DNA from: Paramacrobiotus metropolitanus
Lineage: Eukaryota; Tardigrada; Eutardigrada; Parachela; Macrobiotidae
Assembly (NCBI RefSeq): GCF_019649055.1
Contig: NW_026570257.1
Span: 124,001-188,000, forward strand
Direction: 5' to 3'
Length of the DNA stretch: 64,000 bases
Position numbers and translations under genes: made by a program. The notes beneath the pieces were generated by a model. The model was not told the DNA's origin and did not search any database. It was given only the letters and a program-made list of their open reading frames with translations. Shown here piece after piece: positions 1 through 12,419 of the stretch (the stretch's first letter is position 1; the number at the start of each line of letters is the position of its first letter).

Positions 1-3000
1 CGGTGCTGCAGCAGCGTCAGCTGGCCGATGGCACCACGGACGGCGTTGGCGTTACGGTATCCAGGTAAAACTCTCCAGCAAAATGCCGACTAAAAATAGA
101 AAATAATAAAAGCAGAGTGAGTTATTAGGAGGCAGAGGCCATTATTTCTGCGAGATGTGTTTGGTCTGTATTGGTTGAATCTTCTACTGTAAATAAAAAA
201 ATGTAATTGTCGTTTATGAGCTACGCGTTGGTGTATCAGCAGTTAAGCGTATTTTCTACGAGTATGAGTTTGCGGTTTCTCAATTTGTAGCTAAGCGGAT
301 TCGAGCAGGCGAGCTGCAGCCAGTGCACTACGATATCTTCTCAAGATGCGAAGTGTTACGCATATATATGTTTCGTAGTGTGCATATATTTGTACATTTA
401 CGTATTTAGTATTATCTATCGAATAATTTAATAAATCTAAATAAATTAACTGGAATAATTTTAATAACAGTTTTAATGACCATGACAGTTAATTTTTAAG
501 ACATTTTATTTAATGACAAATTAATAATGGCAACGCATGCATTTTTAATGGCAGTTTTATAATCAATATCGAATAATTTGTTAAGGTTATAATGTTATAA
601 TATGATTTCCGGAAACTTATGTAAAAATTCCATGCCGTCTTGTTTTAGTTTATTAAATACCCTGATTACGTGAGCGAGTTATTTGTATATCCGTTGTTTT
701 TATATTTGTTATATTTGTCAGCTGTTTGCCAGTAATACAATAAAAAATCACTCGGAAAAAATTAAATTCAAATAACGTTTCGCGATCTTCAGACCAGAAC
801 AGTTTGCCGTAAATGGGGTTGCTCAGCAGAGGTGGTAAAGTGCAGACCGATGTCCGAACTTGGCAACTGAAGGGCCAAGCTGGTCAGTCTACCGCTTGTG
901 CAACCGTCCGCGACCAGACCCCCAAAAGCGAAGCCGCGGCCCAAACAATTAAGAGAGACGAACAAGAACGAAATGCAATAGCGGGATTAGAGGAGAACAT
1001 CACACGAATGAACAGTACATATATAATATATAGAATGAACAGTACGTATATACTTTGGCAAAGAACTTGAACAATTTGCAGAAAATGAACGGACAGAGAA
1101 GCCTAGTGGTTTCTAAACGGTTTTGGAGAAATCGCATAGAGAAAGTATCTTGAATAGAACTGATATGGAGAGGCACGTCGTAGGCATTGGATGGCTGTCC
1201 GGTGGTGTCGGTGCATGGTGTGGAAGTTAAAAATAGTTCGGTGGTGGGAAAAGGCAGCGGAGGTATATCGGTATACTTCATTACGTAACTGTAACAAAAG
1301 TTCTGAACATGGGACAGAAAATTGAGAAAAAGAAAACCCATTGTGAATTATGGATTATATTGTGGCTTTATCAGTATAGCGAATTGCGTATACACGTGCG
1401 AAGTTCATATTATTAGATGTTCATGTTCTTTATTGTTAATAAACATATAGTTCTAATCGACAAATCCAAAGTTCTCAACACCTACCCTACGATAAATGTA
1501 GAGTAGAGATAGTGAGATTACAAGTATGAATGAAAGAAAAGAAAATGGTTAAAGAATAAGTAATGCATGGAAAAACATTTTTATAGATTACTGTGAGTAA
1601 CTTGACTTACTTGAGGATATTATACAAGAAATGATAGTATTGCAAATCAGGTATGATGCAAGTTTGAAGTACATGGACAACATTAATTCAGAAGTATAAA
1701 CTATAAAATATTAAAATTATCTCTTTACGTGTATAATTAGCTTGCCATATGAACCTAATTTCGTCAAAATGGACAAAACCGTTCATAAACAATAAATTAA
1801 TAGTGCCATGAAAAGAAGTAAGAAGGGTTTAGTAAATGCACCGAAGAGCAGAAATAAATTTAGTGCATACAGTATAGTACAGACAATATAGTACATACAA
1901 TTTTGTTTTATTTTTTAGTAAAAAATAACTGTACTGTTGTGCTATAGTACTGTTGCATACTGTTGTACTTTTGCAGAGTACGTATTATAAATTCGATAAA
2001 TTCCTTATGCTGGCTCGCCTTTAAATTTGATAAAGTGGAATTCCACTACCAATAAATTCGACTGACGATAGACTGTTCGGTTCAATAAAATTGTATTCTT
2101 TAACGAATATTTCAAATCCCGCTCAAAAGATCGAAACCATTATATCTAAATATGGTCGGACTCGTATCGTATATGTAAGAGAGATTTAGGTTCATAACTG
2201 CCATTAAAAGTTTCCGAGAAGTACTGGGAGAAACGAAAAACCAAAAACATGCGTTGTATGAAAGTAATAGATAGGATAGTGAATCAAAAGAAATATTTGA
2301 TTGGCAAAAGAAACAATTTGTTCAGACTGATTGGACGGAGTTTATGCGGTAACGCTACAAAAATGTGTTATGTACTCTGTAGAAGGCCGGAAGCCATTCA
2401 TAGTTAGTTTCTCGTGCTGCATATTTATTCAGTAACTGCTCTACAGTATATAAATATCGTTTGTCTTGTGTAAAAAATATGACACATAAAATTTGACTCA
2501 CGTCCGCTATACTTCTACTCAAAATTCCTGATCAAGTTGATTTGATTTTTGTGGTATTCTTCGGAATACTTTTAGAAAATTTCGGTTGTAGTTTAGACTT
2601 CTGTAAACTTAGGAATTGTCTCAGGAGTCGGATGAAAAATTCACTAAAATCTTGGTTCAGTTACAGACTTAGACTATTGTAGATAGCGCAAAAAGGATGC
2701 ATGCAATGATACTATGCTGACTAGACACGAAAAAGTGTGTACGGTATAGTTCAAAAGCTTGTTACCATGCATGCCGTCGAGTTTACACGGGCTTCTACTG
2801 TCAATACCAAAACACGGTATTTCAAAAATTAAAATATAATGCATGTATTACAAATAGTTATTAGGCACAGGAGCGCACTGGTATGATTCGTGGCACAGTA
2901 GCAGTTGTGATTATTAAGATGAAGAAAAGTATCGTGCTTATGAACAAAGGGATGATGACCAATAGGAGCAAAGCATTACAATTATGAGAGGCGATAGGAG

Positions 3001-6000
3001 TATGAATTCTGACTCAGGATTAGGAGTATGAATAGGAGGAGCATTATGCGTATTAGGTACACGATATGCATGAAAAATAGCAACGGTATGCATAGAATTA
3101 TTATAGCCTGCGAAGCACTTCTATATTCTTATATTTACAGAGTACGTTAAAACTGACACTGCCAAATTACGAAATCAGTAGGAGTGGTGTGAAGTTCATT
3201 TAGGTTTCTTAATTTACGAAATAGGATACGGAAACGATAGTGACCCGAAATCAAGATAAAACTGCAGCTAAAGTTGCGGGAAAAGCGGGCACTTTTTTGC
3301 TATAAAGTTTAAAGCATAAATCTAGTTTAAGGCGTAAGCGGCGAACAGAGCATAATGCAACAAAGCACAAGTTGCGGGGGAAAAAGAAATAACGGGCACG
3401 TTTGAAACGGAGCTGATAATGTTGGAGAACAAATACCGTAGTTTGCACGTAATTTACAGCAGAACGTACGAAGTACCTGTACCTTCTAATTATACCACTA
3501 CTGTACTGCAGTTTACCGAGAAAACGCGTAATCAAGCGGGCGAGCGAAGCGAGCCCGCGTTTCTAATTCAAGACATTTTGAGGGTTCGATGTAACGGAAG
3601 TGACAGTGACCTTTGGGTCGCCGAGTGACCTTTGGGTCGCCACCGGTTTTCATTGCGATTCCTATAGAGTTTGACATGCTGAGTCGAACTGAAGTACTCG
3701 GGGACCTCGAACTGGGTCCCCGAGGTCGCCACAACGATATGTACTGTATTTGTACAGTTTGACGTGCTGAGTCGAACTGAAGTACTCGGGGACCTCGAAC
3801 TGGGTCCCCGAGGTCGCCACAACGATATGTACTGTATTTGTACAGTTTGACGTGCTGAGTCGAACTGAAGTACTCGGGGACCTCGAACTGGGTCCCCGAG
3901 GTCGCCACAACGATATGTACTATATTTGAACAGTTTGACGTGCTGAGTCGAACTGAAGTACTTGGAGACCTCGAACCCGGGTCCCCGAGGTCGCCACAAC
4001 GATATGTACTGTATTCGAACAGTTTGACGTGCTGAATCGAACTGAAGTACTTGGAGACCTTTGCCAGTAATATTTGCCAGTAATACAATAAAAAATCACT
4101 CGGAAAAAATTAAATTCAAATAACACAAAGTTAATCTGCAAGAAAAATACTCTTTTCTTTAGGCTTGTGGTGCTTGGTTAGGGCAAAAAGACACTTTTTT
4201 GTAGTGATGGATTGATCGCCGCTGTGGATTACGATTCTGTGATCGGAACAAATTACCCGCCGAGTTGTTTCGACAGCATCGTGGATGCCAGCGGACAGTG
4301 CATTCTGCCGGGACTGATCGATGCGCACACGCATCCGGTGTGGGCCGGCGATCGCGTCCACGAGTTTTCTATGAAGGTAACACGACAGAATAATTTTTCT
4401 TTGCCAGTGCATGCCACTACATCGGGTTCCTTATTTTAAAAAAAATTCTTATTCGTTTTTTTCATGTCTTTTATTGGATGCTTTTCCCTGGTATTTTAGT
4501 GAAACTGTTTTTTCCCTTTTTTTCGGAAAATGATGTACAACCGATGAACTCTTTTCTTATATGTACACTATAAAATACACTAAAAGAATTATTATTTTAT
4601 TATTATTTCTCCTTTTTCTGGCGTATTACTTTTAAATTTGCGATATGTTTTGTTTTTTTACCGTTTATGCTTACGCTTTATTCTGCCAGTACGAGCGTAA
4701 GTCGTAAGTTAGTATTGTTTGTATTACTGCCTCCTCTATTTACTTTTTTATTCACCGTATACCAACAAAGCTGTGGCCTTTATTGCGATTACTTACTTTG
4801 AATGCAAAAAATGTATTCGAAAAGGTATCGGAAAATAACTTGTAATTTTGCCTTAATCACTTAAAATGCTTTATTTATACTTCTGAGTTCTGACGCCTTT
4901 TTGGCTTATTCGCCCGCTTAGAGCCATCCCACTACAACGCTTATTCTTTCGCTCGCAACAAATGAACAATCATGATGTTCAGGTGAATTTTGATATGATA
5001 AAATTATAGATTAAAAAAATAAAGATTTGTAATTTTGTTCCGGAATTATCTGCCGCTTATTTTTATTTCGCAGTCAGATTTAGTAACGTCTGAAAACAGT
5101 TTTATTATCGGGCTTGCTGATAAATATACAGATTAAAGTCTCTATTTATTAAATATTATTATAACCAGTGAATAACCGAATACAGTGACTGCGATTTGCG
5201 AACCTTGGGAATTCGTTTTGGTGATTGAGGGGTGTTCAACGCTGCCTAACAGCTTGCAGGAGCATCATACATGGACATTCACAAAGCCGGTGGAGGCATT
5301 TATTTCACCGTCGACCACACCAACGCGGCCACCGAGGAGGAGCTGTACGCGTCCTTAAAGGAGCGATTGCTGCTTATGCTGCAGACTGGCACCACTTCGG
5401 TGAGTGATAATCATTTTCAAACCGGTGCTTCTCATTTTCCGTTTTAAATTTTTGCATTTCCACGCTGAAAATGTGTTGTCTGTAGGGCGAGAAATTAGTC
5501 GTGATTTTTTTTGCAGCATAATCCCATTTGCCACACCACAATAATTACAATTATTTTGTCATATTGCGAATATGCGATTTGTTTTACCGGTGAAAACGAT
5601 TGCTGAAAAAGAATTTGTGCCAACCCCCAAAACAGAGTTTGCGGCGCAGATTTTCAAAAATGTCTCAAATTAAAAAAGAAAATTTTGATTTTGCTTCGCA
5701 TCTAAACTACGTACTGTTATATCGAATGGTTTGCCAAGCGGATTCAGCAAGTACCTTTTTACCCATCACTTTAGCCCTTACTCTACGATTGTCACCTGTT
5801 AAAGCAGTGGTACCGTGCATGCCAGATTCAGTGGATATTCAGTAATCCGCAATTTAAATTTAAATTTTAACTGCCAGCGCTTGCAATTATTATTATTCGG
5901 GTGGCCGTTGCCCAGTAAATCTAAGTAAACTGCAATTTTTTATTACTGTATTCTAATCTGTAAGACGTCGACCATTTATACGCATCCGGAACCGCGCAGA

Positions 6001-8439
6001 CCCATTTGAATATTATTACAAGATTTTCCAGATGAACATTCTGAATATATTTCAAAATAATTTATTTAACATTTTTCACCTGTGAAGAACTGGAAAAACT
6101 TGTGAGTTGACTTTTAGTCCTTCGTTCGCGCTATCCTTAGCTTAAATGTTGTACGGGAAGCCGGTGCAGTTTTTGATGGTGTAACTGTTTAAGTAAAGTT
6201 TTTATAGAGAAACATAAAATAAACGAATAAATAAATTTTGTGGGGCGATGTAATAAATAATGTGAACGCTTGCAGACGGAAGTGAAGAGTGGCTACGGAT
6301 TGGATTTCGCCAACGAAGTCAAACTGCTGCGCGTATTGCATCGTGTCAAAGCGGAAATCCCCATGACCTTATCCATCACATACTGTGGCGCTCATGCTGT
6401 CCCAAAGTGCGTTCCGTAATTTACAAAGCAATCCATGGAGCTAAACATTAACAGCCGAAAAATTCAAATTTTATGAATTAAACTGGAATTTATTATTTGA
6501 ATTACTTATTACGTTTAAATTGGATTATTTTGAATGTTTGTAGAGGAAGTACGTCGGATGCCGCCACCGAGGACATTGTAAATCACGATCTGCCCGAGTT
6601 GCGACGGATGGTCGACCAGGGCGAGGTGTCCATTGACAATGTGGATATTTTCTGTGAGAAAAACGTCTTCTCCGTGGAACAGACCCGGCGTATTTTGGAG
6701 AAGGCGCGCTCCCTGGATTTTCACGGGAATTTTCATGCGGAAGAGCTGTCGTATTTGGGCGGCACCGAGGTAATGCAGCTCGTCGTTGGCCAGTTTTCTT
6801 TTTGTACAAAAATCTTCAGAAGCGGTCTCGAAGTTGCGTGTAACGGCCGAATCATTCTGTACTTCTACTATAACTTAAAACAATTTTTATAATGATTTGT
6901 TCGTAATTTTGTGTCGAAGTTATTACTTTGATATTTTCGTGATTAATTAATCAGTCAAATGCATAGCGTCACTGGCGCAACGGGCCGTCACTGCAACCAA
7001 GATAATTTGTACTATTCGTAATTGATCTATTTTTTATTTGATGATTTATGTTTTATTTATTAATTTATTTTTATTTGATTTGATTTTTCCTTTGCGCCCT
7101 TTCAGATATATGAGCTCACGATAAAAAGTTTTACAAAATTTACAGTTTAGTTTCGTTTAATTTTCAGTTTAATTTCGTTTCTTCTACTGTATTATGTGAA
7201 AAAATATACGCTATGATTTTATTTTTTTTGCGCTTTATACGTGCTATTCGTGCATCTGTTGGCTGTCAATATGTCAATCAGACAAGAACTGGTTTGTGCC
7301 AATGTACTACGCTAGCGATACGTTCTACTGTTTTGACTGATACCGGCCTAATAGTGCGATACGGTACTGGTCAAAACCAAGAATATTTTCTAGCTTTTAC
7401 AATTACAACCAACCAAAAACCGGTTTTAAGAAAACAAATTAATTAGAAGGTGAGGCTGTTTGTCAAACTCCATAAAAAAACAAAATTAATTACTCATTAA
7501 TAGTACCAACGGTGCCACACTGCCCTCCTTTACGGTCGGCGGGGCTTAATAATTCGACTGACGTTTTCCTTATTTGCGTAGATGGGCGTGGCAGTGGGTG
7601 CGCGGGCCATTTCCCATCTGGAGCACATTAGTGAAACCGCCATGCAACGCATGGCCGACGCCAACTGCGTGGCCGTTCTGCTGCCCACCACCGCCTTCCT
7701 CATGCGATTGATTCCACCGCCCGTCCGCGCCATGATCGACGCCGGCGTCCCTGTTGCCCTTGGGACGGATTTCAATCCCAACGCCTACTGCACATCCATG
7801 GTAGGTTTCGTTTCACCGCGGATTAGAGGATTCCAGTCTCAACTGTTTGGTTTACACTTTTGCGAAAGCCTTTAGTAGACTGCGCATTTTTTTAGTTATC
7901 AAAACAGCCTTGTATCTTTATTTTTGAATTTCAACATTTATCTCAATATTTCAACATTATATTATTCTTTCCACAGTTTTTATTTTTTATATTATGCTCT
8001 TATTTTATATTTTATATTATGTTATTTTTTATATTATGCTCCTTTTTTAAATAATTTTTATTTATCAGTTTTTACGATTTTGTAATCTTGAAAATATGGA
8101 TTTTTCCCTTTTTAATCCAGTTTGTGACGGAGGATTTTCATAATTTTAGCAGCATTTTGTACAAATTTATCCTGATGCTTGTTCGATTTACAGCCGATTG
8201 TGATGCACTTGGCGGCCGTGACCTTTCACATGTCCCTCCCGGAAGTGCTCATTGCTTCAACGCTGAATGCTGCCGCCTCGCTGGGATTGTCGCGCTCGCA
8301 CGGATCCCTGGAGAGAGGAAAATGCGCCGATTTAATGCTGATACGGGCGCCGCGATGGGAGCATCTGGTGTACCAATTGGGCAGTGCCAGTCTCATTCGC
8401 GCTGTTATCAAAAATGGCAGTATTGTGCACGGATGTTAA
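1..8439 (+). CDS. AMDHD1: Imidazolonepropionase (amidohydrolase domain-containing 1), 5' end outside window
   Basis: Third enzyme of histidine degradation: hydrolyses 4-imidazolone-5-propanoate to N-formimino-glutamate in the cytosol. Exons read as <1-64, 4205-4376, 5253-5399, 6276-6406, 6544-6769, 7582-7800 and 8194-8439; all phases agree and the frame stays open to the TAA. Family landmarks in order are the metal-binding DAHTHPVW in the second listed exon, AGGGIYFTV, TYCGAHAVP, the FHGNFHAEE histidine segment, GARAISHLE, and GTDFNPNAYC with the metal-site Asp. The whole region aligns co-linearly with animal AMDHD1 from memory of the family. The first exon begins before the window; the relic copy at 12420 suggests roughly 45 more N-terminal residues. 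The exon starting at 5253 uses the acceptor before CTT, not the nearer AG at 5258-5259, because only that keeps phase. The first intron is unusually long (4.1 kb) because of an inserted repeat segment. Confidence 0.93.
725..4124. repeat. 3.3-kb intronic segment bounded by identical 52-bp direct repeats
   Basis: Positions 725-776 and 4073-4124 are identical over 52 bp, starting TTTGCCAGTAATACAATAAA. The DNA between lies wholly in the first AMDHD1 intron and has no recognisable coding content. Open frames in it, such as 813-1070, have no family signature, and the antisense frames at 3513-4141 are translations of the satellite. The decayed AMDHD1 copy at 12.6-13.65 kb has a corresponding intron of only about 1 kb, which suggests the segment was gained by the intact gene. 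It could be a recombined or degraded mobile element, or a duplication that trapped the satellite. The repeats are longer than ordinary target-site duplications and short for LTRs. Confidence 0.6.
3663..4062. repeat. 88-bp tandem satellite, about 4.5 units, each with a hairpin
   Basis: The word GACGTGCTGAGTCGAACTGA (first unit GACATG) recurs at 3673, 3761, 3849, 3937 and 4025, an exact 88-bp period. Inside each unit TCGGGGACC and GGTCCCCGA form 9-bp arms around an 8-base spacer. The last two units have diverged (TTGGAGACC for the left arm, and the last unit is cut short). The array is in the first AMDHD1 intron. Long antisense open frames across it are by-products of the period and not genes. 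Confidence 0.9.
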
Positions 8440-9040
8440 TTACTCATTTTATCCTGTATGATTTACGACATTCCACCGAATTGAGTGAATGAGGTAATTG
8501 AAGTTTTAAGCTGTGAGTCTATGTATAAACAAAATATTGATCCTCTTTCTGTTGCTTCCCATGACCTTTCGATAGTGTGTAGTAAATCCAAAATCGGATA
8601 GTAAATGCCGTAAAAATGCGCAGTAATGCGCATGGTTGGAGTGTAACCTAAGAAAATGTGAAAGAAGACCTAAGAAAAAATGAGAAAACAGCGATGGGCC
8701 TTACACTCGAAAACACACGAAAGACTGAAAGAGGAACACACATTTTTATCAGTGATTATATTCAACTAGAAGTATTCGAATTTACGAAGTGGCGCGCAAA
8801 AATACTTACAAAGGATAAATAGCAACGGCAGTCTGTTTCCCTCGAACGAAAATGTAGCAGACGTTTGTTTTATTATTCCTGTGAAACGAATTGACTGGTG
8901 TTTCAGCAGTAAACGTAGTACTGTGGCATCTGGGCTGATAGACAGGAATCGGTAGCACTTCGCTGACAATCTCAAAACTGATTTGGTGATTGGTACCGAT
9001 AGGCAATATACGCAAATAAAGGCATCAAGTGTAGCGATTT
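8440..9040. other. Gene-free 3' flank of AMDHD1
   Basis: AT-rich DNA after the AMDHD1 stop. I see no splice-linked exon, RNA gene or strong repeat in it. It separates the intact gene from the relic field. Confidence 0.5.
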
Positions 9041-9053
9041 TATTTTTTTGGGT

Positions 9054-9645
9054 GAGACTATAGGCACCCTTTCACCCTCGTTTGCTATAGGCACCCCCTT
9101 TTGCACCCTGTTTTACTATCGGCACCCCTTTTCTATTACATAAATCTCGCTTTCCTTTTTTCCGCGGACTCCTTTTTTCCGCACCTGAATCCTGTTTTCA
9201 GTTTTTTCCCAGAAGCCTGACAAAGATTTTCTAACAGGTTTTTCGGTTTACAAAGATTTTTTTGACGATCTGACTTGACCAGCTCATTGATATAAAAATG
9301 TGTACAGACACTCCATTCGACAATGTGCCGGTTTGACTGATTTGAAAATCTTCTTCGATAAATTCTCCTGCAGTCCTGAGGTTTATTATGTTAATGTTTG
9401 TGACCTTTTTAGGGTGTCGGACACTACGATGCAAATAAGTGCCCCGGTATCTTTCTTACGGATTTCGTTTAATACATGATTGCCCATCCTCTCTTCGGTT
9501 CTTTCACCTCGTTCCACTTTATCGTGCTCGGTTCAAGTGTTGTTTTCGTGTGCGACGGGGTGCAGGAATTAGTTATATTTATATATATTCGAAAAGGGGT
9601 GCCTATAGTCTAAGTGGGTGTGAAAGGGGGTGCCTATAGCCATTT
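9054..9645. mobile_element. Candidate non-autonomous inverted-repeat element
   Basis: The word CTATAGGCACCC occurs three times in slightly varied form at the left (about 9057-9132). It occurs twice in inverted orientation at the right (about 9590-9645, reading GGGTGCCTATAG). Left and right blocks are also flanked by T- or A-runs. The roughly 450 bp between hold no convincing reading frame. Inverted ends plus no coding capacity suit a MITE or foldback element. No clean target-site duplication was found, so the boundaries are approximate. Confidence 0.5.
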
Positions 9646-9929
9646 CCTATTTTTTTAACGTTTAAATTGGAATCATTTCAAGATACCGAGTAGAGCCAGC
9701 AAACGCACCCTATCCTCGCACATAAGTTATCTGCAAGTACTCGTAAATACGGAAGCTTTCATTGGGTTTCCTTAGGGTTGCACAAAGATGCACGCCGAGT
9801 GAATTAGCAGTGACCACAGACCAGTTGAATATGTTGCTGTCTGTATTCGTATGATTAAAGATATTTTTGAAGAGAACGGCAATTGTTAGCACACGCAATG
9901 AAGAGTAACTATTTCGAAAACTTGATATG

Positions 9930-10620
9930 CTTAGAGTACAGATGACGATTTCCGGCAGCTGCAGATCAGCAACCAGTGCGTGGTAATCAGTCCTTTACCC
10001 TGCAACCCAACAATATTACCCACTTCAGCAACGTATCAGCAGTGTTCGACATGTTGCGATGTGTCCGGCAAGTAAAACGCAAGGCGTACAAAACGCTGAT
10101 GTTAACTTCCACTTAACCGCGCTCCACCAGGAGGAAGCCGCCGATCCCTTCCCAAAAGTCATGCTGTGAAAATTTCCGGAGGATGCATGCTTGCAAAATT
10201 CTAAAAATGACTGCATGCAACCGACGGAATTATTAACTAAAAATAATTCCCATTCACTTGCTATTATTTTTTGGGGAAAAAACGAACCATACAAATACTC
10301 GACGTGTGAAATATTTAACAATTTTGTACGCGGTAATAACGTTCTGTACTGAGAGTCGTTCGTCGCATTTACTAAGCCACATTTCTACGATCTACGTAAC
10401 AACCATCGGAAGACAAAATCAACCAGAATACAAGGAACGACACCGTCCCAATATAACTCGTAAATCATTACAAGCGAATACAGACGGGTTTAAGGCAATA
10501 TCAACGAAAGGAAAGTATGTAATGGCTCGACATTTTAACGAAGCATCACAGTTTTCTTTATTATTACGAGTCTCCGGCATCGCTGACATTTGTTGCGACA
10601 TGTAGCTCCGTAACTGCGTA
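9930..10620 (-). pseudogene. Relic of guanylate cyclase: last two exons joined to an internal intron
   Basis: On the minus strand 9930-9999 reads like the final exon of the intact cyclase at 21320 (GKGLITTHWLL against [11 protein letters not shown]). The block at about 10112-10165 matches its penultimate exon (EGIGGFLLVERG) but has an in-frame stop right after that motif. From about 10200 to 10600 the sequence instead resembles the intron between cyclase exons 12 and 13 (25206-25630), including the shared words GCATGCAACCGA and AAGCCACATTTCT. Exons 13-19 are therefore missing. This is a non-functional, internally deleted duplicate. Confidence 0.8.
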
Positions 10621-11029
10621 CGACACTTTTCGTGATCTAGTGCATTCCCGGCTAGGCTTGGGGTATATTTCGGTACTTACAGTACATTTCGCCAATTGTA
10701 ATTTCGGAACAAGCTTCCAGTTAAACCGTGAAGGATCCCGGACTAATTGTTTACGGCCGATTAGCTGCCTTCGTGTTATTTAAGATTTAGTGCTCGTATT
10801 GCTGAATCTGTGCGGAGAAGTTTTACAAATACGTTAATAAATACGTTAATATGTAGATACCGTAAATCTGCCTTTTTAATGAGTTTTAACTTGGCCGTTT
10901 AGATGCAGTATTTAACCGAAAAAGGTTTGTACGTTGCTGTAGGTCGGTAAAGCAGGAATTTTTCCGTCGATTAGTTCTCTTGTTAACCTGCTGGTTGGTG
11001 AATGGACGAACAAATTGAATGAAAATTTA

Positions 11030-11460
11030 ACGAATGCCGCTTGATGAGGGCAATCTGCAGCATTTTGTTGGTATAGTCCGGTGAAACGACGGGATAATTT
11101 ACTACATTGCCGGTGAAGTATACCGCAAGGGATCGTAGAGCAGTATACGGGAGAATGGGCTTGTGAAACTGGATTCGTTCGTTAAGAAATTCCTTCGTGC
11201 GCGACTTAATCAGTGTACATCGTTTTACCGGGTTGTACCGACATGGCTTACCGAATTGTGGCATATCGTAGTACGTTTGCCTGTTACCGCAGGTTTTAAC
11301 ATATTAGATATATGTACAGCATCAATAAATTACAAACCTAACGATCATTTTGAAAGATTTTTTTCGGTTCCCGATTATTGCAAATAAACTGTCTAGAACT
11401 TTTTGTTCTTTGTGACAAGTAATAGCTCATATGTAATTTGTGCCGAATAATCGACAGCTA
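11030..11460 (+). pseudogene. Inverted relic of guanylate cyclase exon 12
   Basis: On the plus strand 11040-11225 reads [10 protein letters not shown], then a stop, then YIAGEVYRKGS and another stop. This matches the kinase-homology exon at 25923-26105 on the minus strand. The flank at 11390-11455 is the reverse complement of 16275-16360, so this piece was inverted relative to the other copies. Two stops and lost splice context make it a pseudogene fragment. Confidence 0.8.
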
Positions 11461-11758
11461 CTGTATAGTGACCCAACCCGACATACATGAAGTATTACGT
11501 TTATCGTTACTTTACGTCAGCTGGTCATTGTTATTTTTTGTTGTTTTGAGGTATTTTTTATTATATGCTCCGTTTGCACATGTAAATGTTTTATTTTTCA
11601 TTTTGCTCGTATTTGTTTATTGTTTTTTAACGATACCTTTTGTATTCTTGAAAAGATCGGTTTTCCCCTTTTTTCAGTTCGTGGCAAAGGAGTTTCAGTC
11701 AATTTGGAGACCTTTCTTAAAACGTTTTGAATCCTCTTCATTTTTCGATCTAGTAAAG

Positions 11759-12009
11759 CCGAATATTGTACATCCGGCGGCCGTGACCTTTCAAATGTAC
11801 CTCCCGGAAGTGCTCATTTCGGCGAAGCTGAATGCTGCCGCTTCGTTGGAGCCGCCGCGCACGCACGATCCCTGGAGGCCGGGAAGTATGCCGATTTAAT
11901 GCTGATCCGGGCACCGCGATGGACGCATCTGGTGTATCAGCTGGGCAATTCCAGCCTGATTCGCGCTGTCATCAAGAACAGCAGCAATACCGTTTATGAA
12001 TGTTATTAA
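11759..12009 (+). pseudogene. Relic of AMDHD1 last exon (copy A)
   Basis: The segment matches the last exon of the intact gene (AAVTFQMYLPEVLI against AAVTFHMSLPEVLI) and keeps the distal part (PRWTHLVYQLG) in another frame. A one-base loss near 11865 breaks the frame. The acceptor CAG before the exon has become AAG. The preceding 200 bp resemble the last intron of the intact gene, so this is a DNA-level duplicate and not a retrocopy. Confidence 0.88.
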
Positions 12010-12419
12010 TGCTGAACACTGCCATTACATTAGGTTTTGTTCCATTCTGCGGGTTAATGAGATTTTTTAAAATCAACGCTTAAGAAGCGCAATTTAGTAG
12101 GCTCTTTAATAAGGCCATACGCTTCGAAAACAGACAAAAGGAGGGCTAGTTACAACAAATTCCCAAAGTTGCCACAGATTTGGCATGCTATAAAGCGGTC
12201 CATGCGACATTAAAAACGATTTTGTTAGTTAAAATTCTGATTGTTAAAAGTCTGATGCTGAGATTAAAATCGAAATTCTTTCCACTTCGGTCTTTTTACC
12301 CTATGACCTTTCCTGTGTAGTCCATAGCGTCCGCCATCACTGCCGTGAATTTTCGCGCTTTTCCTCCTCGCTGAGGTTGATTCCGCACATCCGACATTTT
12401 TCCGCAGGATTTCTGCTGT

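Noticed and set aside
813-1070. 85-codon plus-strand frame in AMDHD1 intron 1
   Set aside because: No domain, no splice support, partly repetitive at its end (RMNSTYI twice). Probably chance within the inserted segment.
3663-4062. Possible CRISPR-like array
   Set aside because: The whole 88-bp unit repeats without unique spacers, and the context is a eukaryotic intron.
3513-4141. Four overlapping minus-strand open frames of 73-191 codons
   Set aside because: They are translations of the 88-bp satellite. The repeated peptide (VRGPRVLQFDSARQTVQI-like) tracks the DNA period, which is not a multiple of three, so different frames give the same words.
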